This document shows positions 1 through 9,571 of a stretch of 64,000 nucleotides of DNA, one piece after another. The notes beneath the pieces were generated by a model, which did not search any database, had not been told where the DNA came from, and saw only the letters and a list, made by a program, of their open reading frames with translations. The stretch covers positions 62,001 through 126,000 of the forward strand of contig NZ_FKII01000047.1 in assembly GCF_900078745.1 (NCBI RefSeq). The letters are read 5' to 3'. The position numbers and the translations under genes are program-made. This stretch comes from Candidatus Ichthyocystis sparus (GTDB lineage: Bacteria > Pseudomonadota > Gammaproteobacteria > Burkholderiales > 2013Ark19i). Numbering within the stretch: the stretch's first letter is position 1; each line of letters begins with the position of its first letter.

Positions 1-206
1 TCTAGTAATTCGATGTCTGGTTCACAATTACCACTTGTATTTTTACTAGAGGTAAAATCACTATCTAATATTTCAGAAGAACTCAAGCCAAGTTCTAGTA
101 ATTCGATGTCTGGTTCACAATTACCACTTGTATTTTTACTAGAGGTAAAATCACTATCTAATATTTCAGAAGAACTCAAGCCAAGTTCTAGTAATTCAAT
201 GTCAGA
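1..206. repeat. Tandem 93-bp direct repeat, two full copies plus a partial third
   Basis: Bases 1-93 and 94-186 are identical, and a third copy begins at 187 and diverges after about 20 bases. The period of 93 bp is a multiple of three, so on the minus strand each unit adds 31 residues in frame. The copies are exact, which means recent amplification or gene conversion; the array may extend beyond the left edge. Confidence 0.9.
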
Positions 207-278
207 CTCATCATAATTGGCACTAGAATCTGATAAGTTAATATATTCTGATAATAAGCTACCGTACGAGGCATGCAT
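1..278 (-). CDS. Repeat-containing unknown protein, 3' end cut by window edge
   Basis: The minus strand is open from an ATG at 278 to base 1, giving 92 codons of a protein that continues outside the window. The start has an AGG-containing ribosome site about 8 bases upstream. After a 28-residue leader (MHASYGSLLSEY at its beginning) the protein is a perfect 31-residue tandem repeat, each unit starting DIELLELGLSSSE and ending NTSGNCEP. The repeat is acidic and Ser/Leu rich with no obvious membrane segment in the visible part. I do not recognise a family. The style (Ser/Asn-rich, YGS near the N-terminus) resembles other accessory proteins here. The opposite strand is also open because of the repeat, but it has no sensible start signal. 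Confidence 0.6.
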   Translation of the reverse strand, partial: MHASYGSLLSEYINLSDSSANYDESDIELLELGLSSSEILDSDFTSSKNTSGNCEPDIELLELGLSSSEILDSDFTSSKNTSGNCEPDIELL

Positions 279-644
279 GATTCTAACCTAAATAAAAAAA
301 CTACAATTATGTGACATTGTAGTAAAATGAATAAAATAAATCAACACTATATGTATGATGTATGACTACAGCAAAATACTGATTATGAGTCAGGAAAAGT
401 AAGAAATCCACAAAAAACAAATGTCAATACCATACAAATCAGAGTGATATAATAATAGAAAAATAAACTAGATTAGATTTATCAGAATAAGAATTATTCT
501 ATAACAGTAATAAGATACGAAGAGAAAAATGGCAGTAGATTAGATATCAGATTGCCAAATAATAAAATAACCGACAAGTAATCGGCACAAAAAAACCAAG
601 AAACAAAATAGCAACTAAAAATAAGTTAGTAATTTAAACAGACG
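279..644. other. AT-rich intergenic region, no gene seen
   Basis: This 366-bp stretch lies between the start of the partial repeat-protein gene and the stop of the next minus-strand gene. It is AT-rich with stop codons in all frames. It must hold the promoter of the leftmost gene, but I see no confident -35/-10 pair and no clear terminator. Confidence 0.5.
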
Positions 645-1139
645 TCATAAAATAGACATACTTAACAAAAGTGTCAATAACAAAACCGCAAGAGACAAAA
701 TAAGAAGAGCAATAATCATTAATAAAACAGCAATAGATCCCCAACGCCAACATTTATCATCATACGGAGCACACACCCTCCCCTCACAAACATCACCGGA
801 AGAACACAAGCCAGTAGGAGAAGAAGATAAAGGAGGAGGAAGAGGAGGAGTTTCATCATCAGAACTCACAGAACCCAAATCATCAGACTCAGACCCATAT
901 CCACCACTGCGCAGCGATCCAAAACCGCAGTACACAAGGGAAGAAGAAGACAAAAGAGAAGGTGGTGGTGGTGACAAAAATGAACCAGATCCAGACCAAT
1001 CACTACCCGGCGACTCAGCGCGACAGGGATACTCCATACCAGAGTAACGCCAATCAACATCGTAATGGTGCGCCCACCAAGGAACGCCAGGAACATCAAC
1101 AGGAGAGGTACTTCCACGACCTAAGGCAGAATTTTCCAT
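645..1139 (-). CDS. Unknown Pro/Ser-rich protein with C-terminal membrane tail (164 aa)
   Basis: The ATG at 1139 follows a strong ribosome site (GGAGG). Residues 1-125 are soluble and rich in Ser, Pro, Gly and acidic residues, with two polyproline runs (FLSPPPPS and ETPPLPPPL). Four Cys lie close together around residues 110-130. The last about 30 residues, starting WGSIAVLLMII, are almost wholly hydrophobic and would form one long or two short membrane helices at the very C-terminus. No signal peptide is seen, so it would be a tail-anchored or secreted membrane protein. I do not recognise a family. The layout (disordered soluble part, then a C-terminal membrane segment) matches the unrelated-looking gene at 5505-6290. 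A host-membrane effector is possible but not shown. Confidence 0.6.
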   Translation of the reverse strand: MENSALGRGSTSPVDVPGVPWWAHHYDVDWRYSGMEYPCRAESPGSDWSGSGSFLSPPPPSLLSSSSLVYCGFGSLRSGGYGSESDDLGSVSSDDETPPLPPPLSSSPTGLCSSGDVCEGRVCAPYDDKCWRWGSIAVLLMIIALLILSLAVLLLTLLLSMSIL

Positions 1140-1759
1140 AACACTCCTCCGACCCCCTTCAATTACGACACTGTACGCGCCCCGTATATAATAAGGAGGT
1201 GAGAAGAAAAAAATCCACCCTATGACAGCTTTATTATTGCCGGCACTGTATTATTATAATCGTTGTATTGTTGTTATTGTTCTATTATTGTTATCGTTGT
1301 AGTTATTGTATTGTTGTTATCATTGCACCGCTTGCCCGGTTGGGACAGTTTCTTTTCTTCTTTCACCATTAAATTTAAACAAACCTAGAACACTAGAATC
1401 ACCAAACTAAAGGCCAGGAGAAAAAACCGCAATTAGGACTAACTCTCAAACTCACCAACCAGAGCACACGCGGCAACCTAAAAACAAACACCGCAGAATC
1501 CCTCTTACCCCAACACCTTCTCTCTGTTCCCTCAAACAATCCTCAATTTCCCACACAAAAACAACACTAGGGACATTATCAGTGAAAGTACCATTATTCT
1601 CTATTAGTATTATCTACCAAGGGCAAACACCTATAAAACTCAAGCAATAGTCCAATAAAGGCCATTTAAGTGACATATAAATAACAAATCCAAACAATAA
1701 TTTTTATAAAAGGATGTACTTTGTTGTATTTACGGTGTACTGGCGAATGAATATATGTA
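1140..1759. other. Intergenic region with low-complexity tract
   Basis: No convincing gene is seen in these 620 bases. Bases 1249-1325 are a T-rich low-complexity tract. Just upstream of the 645-1139 gene (minus strand) a TATTATATA sequence near 1185-1195 could be a -10 element. The rest (1380-1700) is C/A-rich on the plus strand and full of stops. Confidence 0.45.
1249..1325. repeat. T-rich TTG/TTA low-complexity tract
   Basis: The plus strand reads as imperfect repeats of TTG, TTA and TAT, with a longer internal near-repeat starting CGTTGTA at 1261 and again near 1295. It lies between two minus-strand genes. It is probably slippage-prone; no function can be assigned. Confidence 0.6.
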
Positions 1760-2161
1760 TCAAGTGGTAGATGATTTTGGTGTTGCCTTATCATTCCATA
1801 TAGCATATCGCTTACTTAGTAGACTGTTAATAGAAACAACCGACAAAACTGATTCATGAGTAGCGGTTAAATTAACCAACGGAGCAACATTAGCATCAAA
1901 TGCTTTTTTCCATATAGAAACAGGGATGCAGCACCAAAGATCTACATAAATTTCGCTACTATCACAAAAATCTGGAATATTTGAACGTAAAAAAGAAAAA
2001 AAATCCTCACTTATCAAAGCACATACTAGAGGCTCGTTATCTGAATCACCAGAGATAGATCTACAAAAGCCGCCAGAACTTCCAACAGCCCTAGGGAAAA
2101 AGCAACACGATTCCAAAGCACCACCTAAAACATTCTTCTCACCTATAGAAATGCACGACAC
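1760..2161 (-). CDS. Unknown small protein (133 aa)
   Basis: The start is GTG at 2161, supported by an AGGAGA ribosome site 7 bases upstream; no ATG gives a sensible alternative. The protein is soluble with a Ser/Cys/Gly-rich N-terminus (six Cys in the first about 90 residues) and a more ordered middle (FFSFLRSNIPDF, IYVDLWCCIPVSIWKKAF) that could fold. There is no signal peptide or membrane segment. I do not recognise a family. It stands alone, divergent from thiL with about 150 bp between the two starts. The good start signal argues that it is a real gene. Confidence 0.5.
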   Translation of the reverse strand: MSCISIGEKNVLGGALESCCFFPRAVGSSGGFCRSISGDSDNEPLVCALISEDFFSFLRSNIPDFCDSSEIYVDLWCCIPVSIWKKAFDANVAPLVNLTATHESVLSVVSINSLLSKRYAIWNDKATPKSSTT

Positions 2162-2310
2162 TAATGTCTCCTATAGCTATAAATAACAAATAATATAGCT
2201 TACTAAAGTAAAAAGTGGCAATATAAGACAATACACGTAGAGGTCATACGCCTAACTAACAAGAGCAGCGCACGTAATTTAGTTAGCGCGTTATACATTA
2301 AAAGATTGTT

Positions 2311-3285
2311 ATGGATTTAGAAGAAGAGATAATTAATATTTTTAGGAATAACTTCCCTATCGCAAATGGCATTGGAGACGATTCTTCTATTATCCCCAAC
2401 GGGGATAATAGTTATTATCTAACTACTCAAGATACATTAACTGAGAGCATTCACTTTAGCACTAAGTACTATACGCCGCAAGATCTTGCTTATAAGGCAT
2501 TAGCTGTAAACATAAGTGATATATCAGCTATGGGCGCAACACCCAAATATCTGTGGAACAGCATATCTTTCCCGAAAAAAAAAGCATCATACATGCTTCA
2601 ATGGAGCAACTTTTTTTGTGAATTTTGCAAAGATACCAATATAGAAGTAATGGGTGGCAATGTCAGCAAATCGCCTAGAGAAATACAAATTGTCATCACA
2701 CTAATTGGCGTATCTGAATCCAAGTATATAAAGAGGATAAATGGAGCTGAGGATGGTGATTTCATATTACTGTGTGGTAATGCTGGCCATGCTCACGTAG
2801 GGTTACTATCATACGAAAATGATATATCTTGCAACAAATCGCTTGAGATATATCAAAAAGCACTCAAGAGACCAGCAAACAGATTCGCTGAGGGTAAATG
2901 GCTGGCAAAGCGCCCTCAGGTGCATGCTATGACAGATACATCGGATGGAATATTACCTAACCTAGTAAGAATACTCAAACAATCTAAAAAAAGTTCTGTA
3001 ATAGAACAAGACTGGTTCCCCCCTTCTTATTCCTTTGCTAAAGTATGCGAAAATCTTGGGTGTGACCCTGAAACAGTACAACTTACAGGAGGGGAAGACT
3101 ATGGATTAATATTTTGCGTAAGTCCTGATATGGTAGACAACATTGTTAGAGAATTTAAACAAGAGTTCAAATACGATTTGACAACAATTGGCAGGATAAC
3201 GCAAAACCTCGAGGAAAGGATCATACTAAAAAAGCACGGATCGGAAAAAATCCTACCGATAGACAGCTTTTCCCATTTCAGTTAA
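2311..3285 (+). CDS. thiL: Thiamine-monophosphate kinase
   Basis: ThiL phosphorylates thiamine monophosphate to the cofactor thiamine diphosphate using ATP. The 324 residues match the family length and carry its motifs in order: IGDDSSII (metal/ATP site, about 21-28), DTLTESIHF, the ALAVNISDISAMGA helix, VMGGN, MTDTSDGI, and TGGEDYGL near the C-terminus. The start is the ATG at 2311; the ribosome site is weak. No thiamine synthesis gene is nearby, so the product may serve salvage. The last four bases overlap the convergent hydrolase gene. Identification is secure. Confidence 0.95.
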   Translation: MDLEEEIINIFRNNFPIANGIGDDSSIIPNGDNSYYLTTQDTLTESIHFSTKYYTPQDLAYKALAVNISDISAMGATPKYLWNSISFPKKKASYMLQWSNFFCEFCKDTNIEVMGGNVSKSPREIQIVITLIGVSESKYIKRINGAEDGDFILLCGNAGHAHVGLLSYENDISCNKSLEIYQKALKRPANRFAEGKWLAKRPQVHAMTDTSDGILPNLVRILKQSKKSSVIEQDWFPPSYSFAKVCENLGCDPETVQLTGGEDYGLIFCVSPDMVDNIVREFKQEFKYDLTTIGRITQNLEERIILKKHGSEKILPIDSFSHFS

Positions 3286-4142
3286 GACAATTTGTTATAA
3301 ACCGGTATAGTAAAGAAGAAAGGCTTACCTTTCATCAATGGTTCAGTAAACCCCAACTTTAGATTAAATTGGACTGCCTGAAAAATTAGTCGAGGGTAGC
3401 TTTTGCCCTCGTCTTTTTTGTTACGCGCGAAGACAAAATCTTCCTCCTTAGTTTTTCCTCTAATCATGGCATTTGTCCTAACATGCTCACCTATTGTGGC
3501 AAAACATTCCAATTTTCTACCAGAAGGATAGTCGTGTCCTACAAACACACGATAATTTTCAGGAAGTAAGTAAATATTTTTCACCGAATGATACAGTTCT
3601 TTAGCACTTCCTCCTATAAAATCTGTCCTTGCAGTACCTAAATCAGGCATCATCAGTGCATCACCCACAAAGACAGCATCATTGAACAGATAGCTTAGAG
3701 ATGCCGGAGTATGGCCAGAGCTCAGTAACACTTTGATTTTATGGTTTCCTAATAATATTTCTTCCCCATCCTTCAAAAAGTGATCGAAACCTCCTTCAAG
3801 AAAGTTATTATTCAGATCCCAACCAAACTTTGGTGCCCATACATTAAGAACATTAAATATTTGATCAGAAATAGCTATCTTGCCACCAAACTCTTTCCTA
3901 AGATAAAACGATCCTGTTAGATGATCAGCATGAATATGAGTTTCCAATATCCAGCGCAAAGTAAGATTCTTATAATTTATATAGTTTATTACTTTCTCTA
4001 GCGAACCAATCTCAACCTGGCTACTATTATTGTCATAAAAAATAACTGGATCTATAACAGCAGCTTCGGAGGTGATATCATCGTGTAAGACATAGGTAAA
4101 GGAATTGGTTGCTTCATCAAAAAAATGTTCAATAGAGAACAT
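3282..4142 (-). CDS. MBL-fold hydrolase, persulfide dioxygenase/Blh-like
   Basis: This is a metallo-beta-lactamase-fold protein of 286 residues. The metal-binding THIHADHLTGS motif (HxHxDH), the SGHTPASLSYL histidine, the DALMMPDLGTARTDFIGGS segment and the VFVGHDYP histidine are all present. GTARxDFxGGS is typical of the ETHE1/Blh group, glutathione persulfide dioxygenases or rhodanese-linked hydrolases that detoxify sulfide. The active substrate cannot be decided from sequence alone. No rhodanese or BigR-type regulator is adjacent. It is convergent with thiL by a 4-bp overlap and has an ATG start at 4142. Confidence 0.85.
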   Translation of the reverse strand: MFSIEHFFDEATNSFTYVLHDDITSEAAVIDPVIFYDNNSSQVEIGSLEKVINYINYKNLTLRWILETHIHADHLTGSFYLRKEFGGKIAISDQIFNVLNVWAPKFGWDLNNNFLEGGFDHFLKDGEEILLGNHKIKVLLSSGHTPASLSYLFNDAVFVGDALMMPDLGTARTDFIGGSAKELYHSVKNIYLLPENYRVFVGHDYPSGRKLECFATIGEHVRTNAMIRGKTKEEDFVFARNKKDEGKSYPRLIFQAVQFNLKLGFTEPLMKGKPFFFTIPVYNKLS

Positions 4143-4258
4143 AGACAGAACCTATAGTAGTTTAGGCAAAGACCATACAAATGTTCAAGATAGAAACAAA
4201 TTAAACACGTACATTATATAATACAGCATTATATTACTAACTATATAAGGTGTAGGCA

Positions 4259-4696
4259 ATGCCCAGCAATGCTAAAGGATTCAGCGTGCTTGAGTTTATG
4301 ATTGCTGTTTCCATGATAGCTATACTAGCTAGCGTTTCTGCTACGGTGTTTGTATATTTTGGTAATAGGTCACAATTTATTGATTCCTTACAAGAAGCAA
4401 TGCTCATAGCAGGATCTTCCGCCCAAAAAAGCATGGCTTTGTCATCAAGATGCAAAACTGGGACTGTAAACTTTACTGATCAAGATTCTCAGTACTTCAG
4501 TCAGGCAGTATTTGCCAAAAATGGAAATGCCTGCACCGCTACACTTACCTATAAAAATTATTCTAGCAAAACTGGTATTAGGGCTGAATTACGAAATAAA
4601 ACAATAACCTTGAAATTCGAATTTACACCTAAGGCTGGCATAACTATGTCGTGTAGCACATCTGTTTCAAGTGAGTACACATCAGGCAAATGCTAA
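4259..4696 (+). CDS. Type IV pilin-like protein (145 aa)
   Basis: The N-terminus is a class III prepilin signal: MPSNAKG followed by FSVLEFMIAVSMIAILASVS. The cleavage-site Gly (-1), mature Phe (+1) and the conserved Glu at +5 are all there. The rest is a small globular head with four Cys, including one near the C-terminus. A ribosome site (AAGGTG) precedes the ATG. It could be a minor pilin or pseudopilin of a type IV pilus or type II secretion system; no assembly genes are in the window. It differs from the pilins at 56-58 kb, which lack the -1 Gly. Confidence 0.8.
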   Translation: MPSNAKGFSVLEFMIAVSMIAILASVSATVFVYFGNRSQFIDSLQEAMLIAGSSAQKSMALSSRCKTGTVNFTDQDSQYFSQAVFAKNGNACTATLTYKNYSSKTGIRAELRNKTITLKFEFTPKAGITMSCSTSVSSEYTSGKC

Positions 4697-4723
4697 AACT
4701 TCAATAATTATAGGACATTTTTA

Positions 4724-5512
4724 ATGAGAGATACCTATTACCAGGACAAAGTGGTGCTAGTAACTGGATCGAGCTCAGGGTTAGGATTCGGTATAGCAGA
4801 AAAATTCCTCACAAAAGGAGCAAAAGTCGTATTTAATAGTGCAAATTCTTCGAAGAAAGAATTGCAGGAATTAATTGATCCCTCTTTAAGAAACAACATG
4901 ACTTACTTTCCTGCAGATATGTCTGTACCCAAGGAGATAGAATCACTGTTCGAAAAAATAAAATCCTCCCTAGGAACAGTAGATATCCTTATCAATAATG
5001 CAGGTATCCAGCATCTATCACCTATTGAACATTTTTCTGTTGAGAAATGGGACAATATCATAGCTGTAAATTTGAGTGCATCTTTTCATACTACTAGGTT
5101 AGCACTTCCTGGGATGAAGGAAAAAAATTACGGTAGAATTATAAACATATGCTCTGCTCATGCTTTAGTAGGATCGGCAAACAAAAGTGCTTATGTTGCT
5201 GCCAAGCATGGACTGTTAGGCTTAACAAAAGTAGTTGCCCTAGAAAATGCACAGACTGGAGTAACATGTAATGCAATTTCCCCTGGGTGGGTTTTGACCG
5301 AGCTAGTAAAAAAGCAAGTAGAAGAATTAGCAAAGACGGAAAAATTAGATTTTGAATCAGCAAAAAAGAAACTACTCTTAGAGAAGCAACCGTCAGGAAA
5401 ATTTGTAACTATAGAGCAAGTAAGTTCACTGTGCCTGTTTTTATCAGGCGAGGAAGCACAGGAAATACGAGGTTCCTCTTTTAGCATAGACGGAGGATGG
5501 ACAGCTACTTAG
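4724..5512 (+). CDS. bdhA: D-beta-hydroxybutyrate dehydrogenase
   Basis: BdhA interconverts 3-hydroxybutyrate and acetoacetate with NAD, the step that feeds PHB breakdown products into metabolism. The protein is a 262-residue short-chain dehydrogenase: TGSSSGLGFGIA (cofactor Gly-rich loop), NNAG, the catalytic Ser-Tyr-Lys set (Ser in INICSAHALVG, YVAAKHG) and the family-specific stretches AGIQHLSPIEHF, CNAISPGWVLT and LLEKQPSGKFVT. It starts 28 bp after the pilin-like gene. Its 3' end overlaps the convergent unknown gene by 8 bp. It fits functionally with phaB/phaC at 30 kb. Confidence 0.93.
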   Translation: MRDTYYQDKVVLVTGSSSGLGFGIAEKFLTKGAKVVFNSANSSKKELQELIDPSLRNNMTYFPADMSVPKEIESLFEKIKSSLGTVDILINNAGIQHLSPIEHFSVEKWDNIIAVNLSASFHTTRLALPGMKEKNYGRIINICSAHALVGSANKSAYVAAKHGLLGLTKVVALENAQTGVTCNAISPGWVLTELVKKQVEELAKTEKLDFESAKKKLLLEKQPSGKFVTIEQVSSLCLFLSGEEAQEIRGSSFSIDGGWTAT

Positions 5513-6290
5513 AAACATGAATCATGAGGTAGTGTATGACGGACCACAGCATGGCTGCTAGCACAGCAATGGTTATCATTGCTGCCAAGATGAGCACAAT
5601 AATAAGCAACCACCCTATATCCTCATCACCCCCCAGTCTACTACTCCTATGAGGAATAAGTGGAGTGGATTCATCGCAAACACTTTCCCCTACCGACAAG
5701 GACAAGGTATCAGGATCAGATGAACCCAAATCCCCATTTGGCTCAAAAGCACCAACCTCCTCTTCATATTCAGATCCAACAGAAGATATTAGAGATAAAT
5801 TAGAACTACTTCCACTACCCTCACAAAAATAGCAATCGGGCAATGAAAAAGGTTCAGCATCACTAGATTCACTACTAGCACAGGACTCAACATCTGTAGA
5901 TTCATCATTATCAGCATCAGCACCGGAAGGTGGTAGCAAAGAAAGCACACTTAAGCAAGAACCACATATAGTGACACTACGCTTCCAGCACCAACCCTCA
6001 GTACTTGAATGTGAAACTGATTTAAGAGTAACTGATGGATCACCCAATACACTCCATCCGCTAGAAGAACCATAAACAGAACCTACAAGCTGCATCATAT
6101 CTTCGAAACTGCCGGGACTAACAGAGACTGAATGACCCTCAGGATAAGAAATCGCGACAAAAGGAACGGCTGCGGAATCACTGCCATCCGGATTAGGGCC
6201 AGTACCAGATAACATACACCAAATTCTATGCAAAACAGCAGGATGAAGATCTGGATCAACCGATGAAAAAATATCGCAGCAATTTACCAC
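5505..6290 (-). CDS. Unknown acidic protein with C-terminal membrane segment and ESTPLI motif (261 aa)
   Basis: The GTG start at 6290 has a strong GAGAGGGG ribosome site. Residues 1-120 look partly ordered (Cys-, Trp- and Ser-containing); 121-225 are acidic, Ser-rich and disordered; 226-256 are hydrophobic (one or two helices), followed by a short basic tail. At residues 207-212 the sequence E-S-T-P-L-I fits the eukaryotic acidic dileucine consensus, on the soluble side just before the membrane segment. No signal peptide is present. I do not recognise the family. It sits between housekeeping genes and overlaps bdhA, so it was probably inserted or evolved there. A secreted membrane effector is an inference. 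Confidence 0.6.
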   Translation of the reverse strand: MVNCCDIFSSVDPDLHPAVLHRIWCMLSGTGPNPDGSDSAAVPFVAISYPEGHSVSVSPGSFEDMMQLVGSVYGSSSGWSVLGDPSVTLKSVSHSSTEGWCWKRSVTICGSCLSVLSLLPPSGADADNDESTDVESCASSESSDAEPFSLPDCYFCEGSGSSSNLSLISSVGSEYEEEVGAFEPNGDLGSSDPDTLSLSVGESVCDESTPLIPHRSSRLGGDEDIGWLLIIVLILAAMITIAVLAAMLWSVIHYLMIHVSK

Positions 6291-6500
6291 GCTAACCCCT
6301 CTCTATGATAATAACGGCAAATTTAGCACAATGCTCTTCTAGAAACATAGAACTCCGACAGCCAATAAGATAGGACCAGACCCGTAGGGGTAAGCAATGA
6401 AATAGACCAAATCTTAGAGTAAACAAACACCAGAATATATTGTAATTACAATTACATAAAATTACTCTGCATAAAAACACAGCAATAAACAAAAAAGTAG

Positions 6501-6529
6501 GAAAAAAATGGGTCCTCTTTGGGACCCAT
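6501..6529 (-). terminator. Rho-independent terminator after the PpiC gene
   Basis: An 8-bp perfect stem (ATGGGTCC at 6508-6515 with GGACCCAT at 6522-6529) and a 6-base loop are followed on the minus strand by seven T (6508 down to 6502, the A being shared). It lies about 35 bp past the stop of the PpiC-type gene and should end the yciB-bolA-ppiC transcript. Confidence 0.85.
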
Positions 6530-6562
6530 ATCATAAAAAATAAGAAGAAAATTATGCAATAA

Positions 6563-7357
6563 TTACCGCTCTACCTTGGCCATTTTAAGCAGCGAGTCGA
6601 CGTATTTTTGCAAATCCTCTTGTACTACCATCTGTTCTAATTGAGGCTTAATGGCATCAAAATCAGGAACTTTAGTGGGACGTGCAGCATCACGACGAAT
6701 TATGTGCCAGCCAAATTGGGTCTTAACGGGATCAGAAATAGCACCCTCCTTAAGGGACTCTGCAACATCAGCAAAAGATTTTACATATACGCTCGGTGAA
6801 GCCCAACCCAAATCACCACCATTAGACTTAGAAACAGTATCCTTACTATACCTCTTAGCTAAATCTTCGAATTTAGCTCCTCTTAACAGTTTTGACTTGA
6901 TCATTTTAGCATCCTTATCAGACGACACCAAAATGTGATGCAAATGAAGCTCCTGTCCATTCATGTTTTGCTTCATTTTTTCGTAGGCTTCTTTCAATTG
7001 GCGATCAGTCGGCTTATGAGTGTCCATGTAGTCCTTTATAAACGCACGAACAACAACATCCTGCGCAGCCAAATTTTGAGCAATTTTAACATCAGGATGC
7101 TCCTCAAACCCACGCTTCTTTGCCTCCTGATAAATAACTAAAGCACGAACAAGCTGATCTTTAATATGCTCGCGCACCTCTCCAGCACGTTTATCATCCT
7201 TCAGGTAGCCCGCTGGTGCCTGAGACATCAAAAAGTCAACAACAGACTTAGAAACTTTTTCACCATTAACAACAGCAATAGAGTCCTGAGGGATAGCAGC
7301 AACAGCACTAAACACCATTCCGCCCAAGATAGCAGCAACTAAAAACTTGTTTTTCAT
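6563..7357 (-). CDS. Periplasmic PpiC/parvulin-type peptidyl-prolyl isomerase
   Basis: The protein has a Sec signal peptide (MKNKFLVAAILGGMVFSAVAA), an N-terminal helical SurA/PrsA-like chaperone part and a parvulin domain (about residues 130-225) with the diagnostic LHLHHILV, SKSNGGDLGWAS and TQFGWHIIRR segments. It would assist folding of exported or outer-membrane proteins. I chose the ATG at 7357, which has an AAGAAGGG ribosome site and starts directly at the signal peptide; a TTG 24 bp upstream is also open. It follows bolA by 20 bp and is followed by a terminator. The bolA-yciB-isomerase order is common in betaproteobacteria. Confidence 0.88.
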   Translation of the reverse strand: MKNKFLVAAILGGMVFSAVAAIPQDSIAVVNGEKVSKSVVDFLMSQAPAGYLKDDKRAGEVREHIKDQLVRALVIYQEAKKRGFEEHPDVKIAQNLAAQDVVVRAFIKDYMDTHKPTDRQLKEAYEKMKQNMNGQELHLHHILVSSDKDAKMIKSKLLRGAKFEDLAKRYSKDTVSKSNGGDLGWASPSVYVKSFADVAESLKEGAISDPVKTQFGWHIIRRDAARPTKVPDFDAIKPQLEQMVVQEDLQKYVDSLLKMAKVER

Positions 7358-7377
7358 CCGAAAACCCTTCTTTTGAT

Positions 7378-7671
7378 TCAAACAGAAACAGGGACTACCT
7401 TGATACTTATAGAGTGTATCTTACTCTGGATCATATCATCAAGTGTACTGTATACCAAGCGATGTGACTGTAGCTTAGTTTTACCATTGAACACAGAAGA
7501 CTCTATGTAGACATACACATGTATCCCAGATTGGTCACGACCATCATTATGTTGTGGATGAGGCCTACGCTCTACTAGCAGTGACAGAGGAGAAAACGCA
7601 TTCCTCAGCCTCTCCCTAATTTCATGCAAAATGTCGCTAAAATCTCTATCACCATTATAATCGTCGATCAT
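7378..7671 (-). CDS. bolA: BolA family protein
   Basis: These 97 residues match the BolA fold: LRNAFSPLSLLVERRPHP, the class II KH-like core with HVYVYIESSVFNGK, SHRLVYSTLDDM and the terminal KIHSISIKVV. BolA proteins act with monothiol glutaredoxins in Fe-S handling and in stress/cell-shape control. The ATG at 7671 has a GAGGAG ribosome site. Upstream in-frame codons reach 7725, but they overlap yciB and are not part of the family. The gene overlaps the yciB 3' end by 17 bp, indicating one operon. Confidence 0.88.
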   Translation of the reverse strand: MIDDYNGDRDFSDILHEIRERLRNAFSPLSLLVERRPHPQHNDGRDQSGIHVYVYIESSVFNGKTKLQSHRLVYSTLDDMIQSKIHSISIKVVPVSV

Positions 7672-8215
7672 CAGTCTCCTCGGCAACAGATAAACGGTTA
7701 CGAAAGAGATAAGCAATCTGAACAATGGATAATATAATTAAAAATGCTGAAACGAAATAAAGTTTAAAGTAAAACCATGTATCTACATTAAAATAAAGAG
7801 CAACATAAATATTGAGTATGCCTAACAAGAGAAAAGATAATATCCAGGCCAGACTAATATTTTTCCAAACAAAAGGTAAAACTTTGAAATCTAGATGGTT
7901 CTTGAAAAGAACCTCAGGTATATTCTTACCCCTAATATGCGCAACCAGAAAAACTAAAGAACTTATCCAATAAACAACTGTAGGTTTTATCTGTATAAAG
8001 CGTGCATTATGGAATATTATGGTCATCCCGCCTAAAACCAAGGCAAGAAAAAACATCAATTTAGTTGATACATCAATGTTGTATGAAAGCAACTTAAAAA
8101 TAACAATCTGTACAAATTGCGCAACAATTAAAGATGCAGTAGCCCAATATATTCCCTTCAGGAAATAAACAACGATAAAAGCTAAAAGAGGAATGATATT
8201 TAACAGTAATCTCAT
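7655..8215 (-). CDS. yciB: Intracellular septation protein A (YciB/IspZ)
   Basis: This is a polytopic inner-membrane protein of 186 residues with five or six hydrophobic helices. The family signature is clear: the loop LGGMTIIFHNARFIQIKPTV followed by VYW, and an IPEVLFKN-like segment. It is implicated in cell envelope and division functions. I chose the ATG at 8215, with AAAGGTG upstream; a GTG at 8221 is possible. It is the first gene of the yciB-bolA-ppiC run and lies just after purA. Confidence 0.9.
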   Translation of the reverse strand: MRLLLNIIPLLAFIVVYFLKGIYWATASLIVAQFVQIVIFKLLSYNIDVSTKLMFFLALVLGGMTIIFHNARFIQIKPTVVYWISSLVFLVAHIRGKNIPEVLFKNHLDFKVLPFVWKNISLAWILSFLLLGILNIYVALYFNVDTWFYFKLYFVSAFLIILSIVQIAYLFRNRLSVAEETDDRRL

Positions 8216-8245
8216 AAGCACCTTTGTTTTAAAAACTATTAACTC

Positions 8246-9571
<1,326 letters not shown>

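Noticed and set aside
1-206. CRISPR array
   Set aside because: The units are contiguous with no spacers and keep a coding frame.
13-216. Plus-strand open frame made of the 93-bp repeats
   Set aside because: The minus strand has a proper start with a ribosome site at 278 and reads through the repeats; the plus frame is open only because the period is a multiple of three.
4259-4696. Fourth member of the pilin array
   Set aside because: It shares only the prepilin N-terminus; the head domain and cleavage-site residue differ.
6292-6534. Minus-strand 80-codon open frame
   Set aside because: It begins inside the terminator of the PpiC gene, has odd composition (Phe/Cys-rich) and no ribosome site.
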